The position numbers and the translations under genes are program-made. Of a DNA stretch of 14,535 nucleotides, positions 1 through 6,689 are shown one piece after another (positions within the stretch are counted from its first letter, which is position 1; each line of letters starts with the position of its first letter). The notes below the pieces were generated by a model. That model saw only the letters and a program-made list of their open reading frames with translations. It had not been told where the DNA came from and ran no database searches. Origin of the DNA: Rickettsiales bacterium (lineage in GTDB: Bacteria > Pseudomonadota > Alphaproteobacteria > Rickettsiales > UBA1997); NCBI GenBank assembly GCA_947487845.1, contig CANKYC010000025.1, positions 1 to 14,535 of the forward strand, written 5' to 3'.

Positions 1-1
1 C

Positions 2-160
2 TTCAAAGGTTTGAATATTCCGCCAACGAATAATCACTTAGAAGGAATGTTTGGACACATCAAAGAGAGGGTAAAAATTCACCGGGGTTTGGATAAAAAT
101 CGGAAGAAAAAAGCGGTGAGATTTTTGCTGAAAAACTGGGGGCGGAAAGCGGGTTTTTAG
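2..160 (+). CDS. Transposase, C-terminal end (cut by window edge)
   Basis: An open frame runs in from the left edge and ends at TAG, giving 52 residues. It contains the pattern TNNHLEGMFGHIK, then HRGL, then a basic KNRKKKA stretch and a final hydrophobic FLLKNW. The TNNxxEGxF...K...HxGL arrangement is typical of the tail of DDE-type insertion-sequence transposases, where the Glu of LEG is the last acidic catalytic residue. The exact IS family cannot be told from 52 residues. Because the window begins inside the gene, it is not possible to say whether the transposase is intact or a remnant. No terminal inverted repeat could be identified downstream before the next gene, whose stop codon lies at 173-175. 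Confidence 0.6.
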   Translation, partial: FKGLNIPPTNNHLEGMFGHIKERVKIHRGLDKNRKKKAVRFLLKNWGRKAGF

Positions 161-174
161 CCCCCCATTTTTTT
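137..174 (+). terminator. Terminator-like hairpin after transposase
   Basis: TGGGGG at 137-142 can pair with CCCCCA at 162-167 and is followed directly by a run of seven T (168-174). The loop is long (19 nt) and includes the transposase stop codon. The GC-rich stem plus T tract fits an intrinsic terminator for the plus-strand transposase. The T run also touches the stop of the convergent minus-strand gene. Confidence 0.4.
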
Positions 175-3007
175 AATTATGCCTAGATTCAGCAAGTGCT
201 CGTTGCTTATGAAATTCCAGCAAAAAATTATGGAAAAATTGCGGATCGTCTAGAGTTTTATCATCAAGTGAAAGTCTGTTTACAGAGTTTTTCAGCTCTT
301 CTTCTGAAAATGGCTCATTGCCAGCGTCGTCTTTAATTTTTAAATCTCTAATATATCCCAGAAATTCTCCAAGATTTTTTTGACCAAATTCTGTGAGGCA
401 CTTTTCTGATGAAAGTGTGCATTTTGTAGCTTTTTTGGCTTCATTAACTGAAGCAGCTAAAACACCAGCTAACACTTTAATTTTATCATCCCTGATTAAA
501 ATCTTGTCTTTAGATACTGATGTTTTGATCTTGGGCTGGGGAAGTGTTTTATCTAAATTATTTGCAATTTTTTCGGCTGTTTCTTCGTAGAGTGTAGATG
601 TCTTTTTTGGATCTGCTTTATAATCATTGATTAAGGTAGCTGTGATAGAATCTTTGTTATTCAAGACAGCATAACATAAAGCATTGGTTAGAAAATCTTT
701 ATCAAGCTTAATTGTGTGAGGGAGAAGTTTTTTTAATTTTTCTTGATCTCCTTCATCAATCGCTTTGTAACATAGATCTTGTGAAGTTACAAATAGCGGG
801 GCTTCTGGTTGGAACTTGTTTTTTTGCTCTTCTGTTGGAGAGAGTGTGGATGAAATTATTTGGGCGCAGAATTCTTGAGGGTTATTAATAAATTCTGCCT
901 TCCTATCTTTTATTTGTTTGATGATTTTTAAAGTATTTTCGCTATTACTTTCATCGCTAAAAAATTCATGCAAACCGAGAATTTCATTTGTTTTTTTATC
1001 ATCTTGTTTTTCGGTCAGTTGGGTTAAATATTTTATTACTAAATTTTGAAGTATAGCCTTGGCGGTCGGAGAACCAACTTCTTGGAGTCTCGCATCAATT
1101 TTTTTTCCAGCTGTTGTTCCACCTTCTTTTGAATTAAGTCCTTTGATGATTTGTAGTTTTTTAATTACTCCAGAAAGCGACTCGCCGTCAGGATCAGCTT
1201 CGATATTATCAAAACCAATTAACTCACTAACAACAGGTTCAGTTATTTTTTGATCTTTAGCAAGTGTGCTTGTGGAAGCAATAATAGGATTAGCAATCGC
1301 GGGATCAGGCGCGCGCTTATGATTTTTTTCATGTAACGAAGTGATGGAAAGTGCAAATGCAAAAGCGGCATTTGCCCAACATCTAACGCCGCCATTTATT
1401 GTGCCACATCCTTGGCTGGCAGGTAATGCTGTTTTGTATCTAGAAGCGCCTGTTTTTAATTGATAGTCATCAACTAAAGGTGAAAATTTTACTGTGTAGG
1501 CTTGTTTTGACTCGTTGGGAAGAGCATCGCCTGTTGTTTCTGTTCGGCTGGAGTCATCGTAACAAGCCCAAACTATAGAGCCATTTGACTTTTTTTCTTT
1601 TACGTAAGTTACATAATGCCCGCCATTTATCCCGCCTCTATGAACTATAAAAGAAGTGGCTTCATATTCTTGTTTTTTACCACTTGCCGTATCTAGCGCA
1701 ATGATATCAAGATCTACAGAAGCATCAATACGATATTGTTCCGTCACAGGAATATCTTTGTTCTTTGAATTTTTACGCGTTTTATTAGTTTTTCTAGAAG
1801 CGTGTCTTCTTAAAGACACGACAATATCTAGATCTGGGTTATCAGTTTTTGGGCGATGAGAAAGTTTGGCATCTACTTTTTGACCAAATCCTGCGTCATA
1901 TTGATTTTCACCATCAAGATTCTCAATTTCACTATAAGCATCAAGCATTTCAGAGCATTTTATTATGCTTTTTGTTGCTGCGGATTTGTTTTTTCTTTTG
2001 AAAGGAAGTTCAAGTTTTGCTTGTTTTTCTGATGGATTCGATTCTCTGTCTTCCCATGTTATTTTAGTAACGTCGGTTAATTTATTTTTATCTGGAACAA
2101 TCGCATCCAAAAGAAAAGTTATAAATTCCGCTCCGTCCAATTGTTGAGAACTATCTTTCAAGGCATCTGACATCCAATCTGGTAAAGCCTTTTCTGCTAG
2201 TCGGTCGCGTAATTTGGCGCGAGCTTGTGGGCTGGCTGGTGACACTGAATAGAATACGTCTTTTACTGCATTTTGAAATGCTATTTGAGAGTCGGTTAGA
2301 GGTGAATTATTTGGTGCTAATTTTGGATTTTTTTTATCTCGAGTAGGCGCGGACGCAGAAGAATTAGGTTTTGGAATAGCTGGGGAAGGGCTGGCTTCTG
2401 GTGATCCATAAGCACTTAAAGTTACAATATCTTTTTGATCTAAAGGTCGTTTTTTAAGAAGGTAACCAGTGTCGTTATCTGATATATTAAGAGTAACAGA
2501 ATCGTAAATGAATCTTTTTTCAGCTTCTTCCAAACTGCCTAAAAATAATTTGAAGAATTCTTTGCTTTCTAGGTCTTCTTGGCTGCATCCGGTTTCTTTA
2601 AGAATTTCTTTTATATCATCTTTTGACAAGAAATGATTTAATTCATTGAGTTTATTCTTATCTTCGTCACTCAGTCCATAGACAATAGCAAGTCTTTCAG
2701 GAGTTGAACAATACTGTCTATTATATTCAAACACCACTGAAGGATCTGATCTGGGATTTTTTTGTTTATGAATCGAAAACAAAAGATTAAAAAGATCTGG
2801 TCGATTAACATTTTGGTTATTTGTTAAATATCCTAAATATTGCCCCAAGTTCGTTTGCCATAATTTAAAACCGACTTCTTCTTCTGTTGCTACTATTTCT
2901 CTAGTTTTACCCTTAGCTGCTGAAATACCTTTAATTAAATGTTTGATTACCTCTTTCTTGATATTTGGATTTCTAAAAAAATCCTCATCACTTATTGATT
3001 TGCTCAT
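173..3007 (-). CDS. Putative effector with a circularly permuted USP-type (C19) deubiquitinase domain and ankyrin-like repeats
   Basis: The 944-residue protein has no signal peptide or membrane segment. In order I see: a helical module (about 18-166); a Pro/Ser-rich linker (about 201-222); a USP box-2-like motif QQLDGAEFITFLLD (288-301); a hydrophobic strand IVVSLRRH (395-402) where USPs have hLKRF; a His box GGHYVTYV (462-469, candidate His464); an Asp box WACYDDS (480-486, Asp484); the last palm strand AYTVKF (503-508); then the Cys box NGGVRCWAN (538-546), with Cys543 as candidate nucleophile and Asn538 at the oxyanion position. In canonical USPs the Cys box comes first, so the domain appears circularly permuted. 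Two ankyrin-like repeats (about 744-805) follow, then a copy of the N-terminal module (about 842-940). The start overlaps the ruvB stop as ATGA, with AGGA upstream at 3016-3019. Cleavage of host ubiquitin is inference; pairing of the motifs is seen directly. Confidence 0.75.
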   Translation of the reverse strand: MSKSISDEDFFRNPNIKKEVIKHLIKGISAAKGKTREIVATEEEVGFKLWQTNLGQYLGYLTNNQNVNRPDLFNLLFSIHKQKNPRSDPSVVFEYNRQYCSTPERLAIVYGLSDEDKNKLNELNHFLSKDDIKEILKETGCSQEDLESKEFFKLFLGSLEEAEKRFIYDSVTLNISDNDTGYLLKKRPLDQKDIVTLSAYGSPEASPSPAIPKPNSSASAPTRDKKNPKLAPNNSPLTDSQIAFQNAVKDVFYSVSPASPQARAKLRDRLAEKALPDWMSDALKDSSQQLDGAEFITFLLDAIVPDKNKLTDVTKITWEDRESNPSEKQAKLELPFKRKNKSAATKSIIKCSEMLDAYSEIENLDGENQYDAGFGQKVDAKLSHRPKTDNPDLDIVVSLRRHASRKTNKTRKNSKNKDIPVTEQYRIDASVDLDIIALDTASGKKQEYEATSFIVHRGGINGGHYVTYVKEKKSNGSIVWACYDDSSRTETTGDALPNESKQAYTVKFSPLVDDYQLKTGASRYKTALPASQGCGTINGGVRCWANAAFAFALSITSLHEKNHKRAPDPAIANPIIASTSTLAKDQKITEPVVSELIGFDNIEADPDGESLSGVIKKLQIIKGLNSKEGGTTAGKKIDARLQEVGSPTAKAILQNLVIKYLTQLTEKQDDKKTNEILGLHEFFSDESNSENTLKIIKQIKDRKAEFINNPQEFCAQIISSTLSPTEEQKNKFQPEAPLFVTSQDLCYKAIDEGDQEKLKKLLPHTIKLDKDFLTNALCYAVLNNKDSITATLINDYKADPKKTSTLYEETAEKIANNLDKTLPQPKIKTSVSKDKILIRDDKIKVLAGVLAASVNEAKKATKCTLSSEKCLTEFGQKNLGEFLGYIRDLKIKDDAGNEPFSEEELKNSVNRLSLDDKTLDDPQFFHNFLLEFHKQRALAESRHN

Positions 3008-3996
3008 AACTCAATTCCTAAATGTTTAAGTGCTATATCCGTTAAAACTCGCCCGCGCGGGGTTTTTTCAACGAAACCTTTTTGGATTAAATAAGGCTCA
3101 ATTGTATCTTCAACCGAATCTTTTTCCTCCGAAATTGCCGAAGCAATTGTGTCAATTCCAACTGGGCCGCCGCGATAATTTTTAGCGATGAAAAGTAAAT
3201 AGCGATAATCCGAAGAATCGAGGCCGATTGAGTCAATTTCTAAGCGCTTTAACGAAGAATCGGCAATTTTTTTGGTAATGATTTTTTCATCAGCGGCAGA
3301 AGCAAAATCGCGAACTCTTTTTAGCAAACGAATGGCGATTCTTGGCGTTCCGCGCGATCTTTGGGCAATTTCAAAAGCGCCGTCTTTTTCAATTTCGATA
3401 TTTAAAATTTTAGCATCGCGCAGCACGATTTGTTCAAGTTCCAAATCGGTGTAAAAATTAATGCGCAGCGGAATTCCGAAACGATCTTTAAGCGGATTGG
3501 CGATTAATCCAATGCGAGTTGTAGCGCCAACCAGCGTGAATTTGGGCAAATCAATTTTAATGGCGCGCGCCGCCGGACCTTCGCCAATGATGATGTCGAG
3601 TTTGAAATCTTCCATTGCCGAATAAAGAACTTCTTCAACGTTTTTATTTAAGCGGTGAATTTCGTCGATGAAAAAAACATCGCCTTGTTGCAAGTTGGTA
3701 AGAAGCGCCGCCAAGTCGCCCGACTTTGTAATTACAGGCCCAGAAGAGCCACGAAAACCAACGCCCATTTCGTGAGCGACAATTTGCGCCAGCGTTGTTT
3801 TTCCAAGTCCCGGAGGGCCAAAAAACAAAGTGTGATCCAAAACGTCGCCGCGTTTTTTGGCGGCGCGAATGAAGATTTCGAGATTTTCTTTGAGTTTTTC
3901 TTGCCCTAAAAAATCACGCAAATAGCTCGGGCGCAAAATATTGTCGTTGCGCTCTTCTTCTAGTTTGATGGGATTTAGGATTTCGTTTTTTAACAT
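3004..3996 (-). CDS. ruvB: Holliday junction branch migration ATPase RuvB
   Basis: RuvB is the hexameric AAA+ motor that drives branch migration of Holliday junctions in the cytoplasm together with RuvA. At 330 residues it has the family's usual length. Visible motifs are LRPSYLRDFLGQ (21-32), Walker A GPPGLGKT (60-67), Walker B with DEIH (111-114), sensor GATTR (157-161), the DRFG arginine-finger segment (171-174), GTPRIA in the sensor-2 region, and a C-terminal winged helix with GGPVGIDTIA and the TPRGR turn. It lies downstream of ruvA on the same strand, separated by 167 bp that contain a palindromic repeat. Its TGA overlaps the ATG of the next gene, so it is probably translationally coupled to the USP-like gene. 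No ruvC is present in the window. Confidence 0.98.
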   Translation of the reverse strand: MLKNEILNPIKLEEERNDNILRPSYLRDFLGQEKLKENLEIFIRAAKKRGDVLDHTLFFGPPGLGKTTLAQIVAHEMGVGFRGSSGPVITKSGDLAALLTNLQQGDVFFIDEIHRLNKNVEEVLYSAMEDFKLDIIIGEGPAARAIKIDLPKFTLVGATTRIGLIANPLKDRFGIPLRINFYTDLELEQIVLRDAKILNIEIEKDGAFEIAQRSRGTPRIAIRLLKRVRDFASAADEKIITKKIADSSLKRLEIDSIGLDSSDYRYLLFIAKNYRGGPVGIDTIASAISEEKDSVEDTIEPYLIQKGFVEKTPRGRVLTDIALKHLGIEL

Positions 3997-4009
3997 TTTT
4001 TGTTTAAGT

Positions 4010-4142
4010 GAATCCCGTTTTGAAGACGAGGTGATAGAGTATTTTTATAATCCCAGTGGACCCCGTCGTGAAGACGCGGTGACATCGAATATGTTTTTGG
4101 AAATACTTCCAGCTTGTGTCACCCCGTCTTCACGACGGGGTC
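4010..4142. repeat. Palindromic repeat between ruvA and ruvB
   Basis: Arms at 4059-4084 and 4117-4142 are inverted complements over 26 bp with a single mismatch, separated by 32 bp. A degenerate direct copy of the left arm lies just before it (about 4010-4045: TTTTGAAGACGAGGTGATAGAG compares with CGTGAAGACGCGGTGACATCGA). The RNA would form a long hairpin in the ruvA-ruvB intergenic region. There is no long T run directly after it, so it is more likely a mobile palindromic repeat than a simple terminator. It shares the GTGACATCGA phrase with the 135-bp elements at the right end of the window. Confidence 0.8.
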
Positions 4143-4163
4143 GACTCGGATTTATCAAATAGT

Positions 4164-4793
4164 TTAAAATTTATTCTTACTCAATTCCCGCAAGCTTGAA
4201 GTAATCAAATTTTCCAAAGTAACTTTAGAATTTCCCTCAATTAAAAAATTAATCACCCGCAAACAATCATGTTTGCGATAACCTAGATTTTCTAAGGCGG
4301 AAAGTGCGTCACTCGCAATTTCATTGCCGGAAATTTCAGCAAGATTTTCTGATTTCTGCACATCAAAACCAAGATCTATTCCCAGTTTTTTCGGGCTATT
4401 TTTTAATTCGGTAGTTAATCTTGTTGCTAGTTTTGGCCCAATTCCGGAAATATTGGAAAATGTTTTGATATCGGAAGAAATCAAAGCTTTTGCCAAATCT
4501 TCAATTGTTAAGGCGCTTAAAATTTTTTGACCCATTTTATTGCCAACGCCTTGAACTTTTGTCAGTTCTAGAAACCAGATTTTTTCGATTTCAGAAATAA
4601 AGCCATAAAGTTCGATAGCATCTTCTTTGACGGCGGTTTCGATAATTAGCGAAATTTCTTTATCGCGAGGAAAAGTTTTTAATAAATTGGCAGTTTTGGC
4701 GGACAAAAAAACCACATAACCAACGCCGCCAACGTCGATTACGCACTTGTCTTCGGCAATTGAGTTAATAAAACCGCGGAGTTTTCCGATCAT
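4164..4793 (-). CDS. ruvA: Holliday junction DNA helicase subunit RuvA
   Basis: RuvA binds the four-way junction as a tetramer and loads RuvB rings. The 209-residue protein begins with the classic MIGKLRG OB-fold start and has GGVGYVV near residue 22. Two helix-hairpin-helix motifs are visible (VQGVGNKMGQKIL around 79-91 and ISGIGPKLATRLT around 114-126), and a C-terminal RuvB-binding three-helix domain follows (ASDALSALENLGY). Length and domain order are normal. It is read from the same strand as ruvB, and divergently from lipB with only 38 bp between the starts, so the two promoters must overlap or reach into coding sequence. Confidence 0.97.
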   Translation of the reverse strand: MIGKLRGFINSIAEDKCVIDVGGVGYVVFLSAKTANLLKTFPRDKEISLIIETAVKEDAIELYGFISEIEKIWFLELTKVQGVGNKMGQKILSALTIEDLAKALISSDIKTFSNISGIGPKLATRLTTELKNSPKKLGIDLGFDVQKSENLAEISGNEIASDALSALENLGYRKHDCLRVINFLIEGNSKVTLENLITSSLRELSKNKF

Positions 4794-4831
4794 AGATTAG
4801 ATTTTGTATTTAAGATTATTAAAATTTTATA

Positions 4832-5503
4832 ATGAGCCAAAAGAATTTGTCCAATATTGAGTGGCGTTTCAGCGCAGAATTAGTGCCTTTTGAAGAGGCG
4901 CTGGCATTTATGCAAAAACGCGTTGAAGAAATTATTGCCGAAACTGCGCCGCAAATGATTTGGACGCTAGAACATCCTCCGGTTTATACGGCGGGAATTA
5001 GCGCTAAAGAATCAGATATGTTAAACAAAACCGACATTCCAATTTTTCAAACTAATCGCGGTGGAAAATATACTTACCATTGTCCGGGTATGAAAATTAT
5101 TTATGTGATGCTCGATTTAAAAAAGTTTTTTGCGCCCCAAAAACCAGATGTAGCAAGATTTGTGGAGTTTTTAGAAAATTGGGTAATTGAGATTTTGGCA
5201 GAATTTGGAATTAAAGGTGAAATTAGAAAAGGTCGCGTTGGAATTTGGGTTATGGATGAAAATGGCGCTGAAAAAAAAATCGCCGCGCTCGGAATTAAAA
5301 TCAAAAAATGGGTAAGTTATCACGGAATTGCAATTAACTTAAGCCCAGATTTGGCAGGCTTTGACAATATTATTCCTTGCGGAATCAAGGAATTTGGCGT
5401 GACAACGATGAAAGAAATTTTAGGCGAAATTGACGAGAAAAAATTTAATGACTTGGTGCAAAAGAAATTTGATCTTTTGCACGCAAGTTTTTTTAAAATT
5501 TAA
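4832..5503 (+). CDS. lipB: Octanoyl-[acyl-carrier-protein]:protein octanoyltransferase LipB
   Basis: LipB moves octanoyl groups from acyl carrier protein to the lipoyl domains of 2-oxoacid dehydrogenases and the glycine cleavage H protein, the first step of endogenous lipoylation. The 223-residue protein shows LEHPPVYTAG (46-55), NRGGKYTYH (75-83), RVGIWV (135-140), the lysine-bearing ALGIKIKKWVSYHG (152-165, catalytic Lys156) and IIPCGI (180-185, catalytic Cys183), followed by GVTTM. The segment usually reading HGPGQ is HCPGM here (83-87), an unusual pair of changes in a conserved loop next to the substrate site. No clear Shine-Dalgarno sequence precedes the ATG. Its stop overlaps by 4 nt the stop of the convergent downstream gene. 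Confidence 0.96.
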   Translation: MSQKNLSNIEWRFSAELVPFEEALAFMQKRVEEIIAETAPQMIWTLEHPPVYTAGISAKESDMLNKTDIPIFQTNRGGKYTYHCPGMKIIYVMLDLKKFFAPQKPDVARFVEFLENWVIEILAEFGIKGEIRKGRVGIWVMDENGAEKKIAALGIKIKKWVSYHGIAINLSPDLAGFDNIIPCGIKEFGVTTMKEILGEIDEKKFNDLVQKKFDLLHASFFKI

Positions 5504-6468
5504 CGAACCGCAGCGCTTACTCCTCGAGGCGAAGCGTGACAAACATTAATGCAACCAACTGGCGCAGGTGAAGAACCAGGCTTGCCATCAACAACGTCTT
5601 TAGAAGCGACTTGTTCTAAGTCATTAACATATGCGCTTTTTTTAGCTTCTGATTCTTTGCTAGTTTGTGAATTATTTTTAGGATTGGGGGCTAAAGTTTC
5701 ATTAGAAGCGACTTGTTCTGGGTTATAAGCATATGCGCTAGGCGAACTATTTTTACTTAAGCCGAAGAGCTCTTTGAAAAAATTCAATATTTTTTTGTAA
5801 GCAGTGTTTTCGGATTCAGCATTTCCTTCTTGCGCTGGCGGTTGAGACGAAAATAAGTTAAAAGATTTTCCAGTTGATTTTTTAGAATCTTTTCCAAAAT
5901 CTTTCGCGTAACTTTCGACGGAAGTTACAGCTCTATTTATGGAGCGGCTTACAACGTTTAAGTCATTCATCGAATCGCGAGGAGAATTGTATTTTATCTC
6001 GGTTGACGCTCCAACTATTGGAGCTAATTCTTCAATTGCCTTATTTAACTTGGTTCCGTAATCCCCAATTCCTCCACCCAATATATCACCGCCAAAAGCG
6101 CGATGCTTTCCCCCCGGAGGTTGCAGTTTTCCACTTTCGATGGCAAGTCGTTCAAGGGCTTTTATTTCATGGTATTTTTCGGGATTTACTTTTTCATCAT
6201 ATCTTCTCGCTTCCTTTGCTGACGCTGCAAAGGCGGTAGGAATAAGAATCATAGCGGGGAAATTAAGTGCTAGAAAAACCGGCGCGACAGCTAAAACAGT
6301 GGAAGATAAGCCGCTGAATCTTGCATCCATTTTTTGTGAGAAAGATTGATTTTCCCAACTCGGTCTTTTGCCTTTTTCTTCTTCCAGCAATTGTTTATAT
6401 CTGGCTTTTAGACCTTCATCGGTTGATAAATTAGGCATCGCGGTTGTTTGAAGGGGGGGTTTTGACAT
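5500..6468 (-). CDS. Unrecognised protein with one hydrophobic segment and a repeated SAY...EQVAS motif
   Basis: I do not recognise this 322-residue protein. It starts with a short polar N-terminus, a charged stretch (20-40), and then one hydrophobic segment (about 54-84) with proline and alanine, which could be one long or two short membrane helices. A glycine-rich patch GGDILGGGIGDYG (126-138) follows, then a polar Ser/Lys-rich tail. The tail carries a 12-residue motif twice: SAYAYNPEQVAS (244-255) and SAYVNDLEQVAS (278-289). The end is VGCINVCH with two cysteines, then a basic tail. No catalytic pattern is visible. The gene lies convergent with lipB, overlapping stops by 4 nt. Lineage-restricted, low-complexity composition fits a secreted or surface protein of an intracellular bacterium, but that is inference only. 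Confidence 0.7.
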   Translation of the reverse strand: MSKPPLQTTAMPNLSTDEGLKARYKQLLEEEKGKRPSWENQSFSQKMDARFSGLSSTVLAVAPVFLALNFPAMILIPTAFAASAKEARRYDEKVNPEKYHEIKALERLAIESGKLQPPGGKHRAFGGDILGGGIGDYGTKLNKAIEELAPIVGASTEIKYNSPRDSMNDLNVVSRSINRAVTSVESYAKDFGKDSKKSTGKSFNLFSSQPPAQEGNAESENTAYKKILNFFKELFGLSKNSSPSAYAYNPEQVASNETLAPNPKNNSQTSKESEAKKSAYVNDLEQVASKDVVDGKPGSSPAPVGCINVCHASPRGVSAAVR

Positions 6469-6555
6469 ATTAATCTTTAAGATAAGTTGTTAATAAAACA
6501 GGGTTCAGCTTTTTTACATCAAATAAATTTGCAACCATAAATTGTGGTTTTTGCA

Positions 6556-6689
6556 TTTAATTATCCCTTGATTCACAAAAAAGCTTGATGTCAACCCTTA
6601 GCCTGCGTGATGGGTTATTCTTGTTCTGGGCTTTAATCACCCATCGCATAGGTTCAAGGTGACGTCGATTGTGTCTTAAGGGCAATTCC
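6556..6689. repeat. Diverged copy of the 135-bp palindromic element (copy A)
   Basis: The ends AATTATCCCTTGATTCAC (6559-6576) and GTGTCTTAAGGGCAATT (6671-6687) match the terminal sequences of the two elements at the right edge of the window, in reverse orientation. The middle is an imperfect palindrome, with GCGTGATGGGT able to pair with ACCCATCGC, and it differs from the other copies in both arms. Its right end runs into the 3' end of the neighbouring minus-strand gene and contains that gene's stop codon (6676-6678). The remaining intergenic sequence (6469-6555) shows nothing else I can support. Confidence 0.8.

Noticed and set aside
173..3007. A conventional USP with its nucleophile at Cys100 or Cys141, upstream of the His box
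   Set aside because: Neither cysteine has the NxGxxC(Y/W)xN context. Cys100 sits in RQYCSTPE and Cys141 in ETGCSQED, whereas Cys543 matches the full motif.
6003..6349. Plus-strand frames opposite the 322-residue gene
   Set aside because: Two overlapping frames of 70-80 codons, without ribosome sites or motifs, lie opposite the hydrophobic segment of the real gene.
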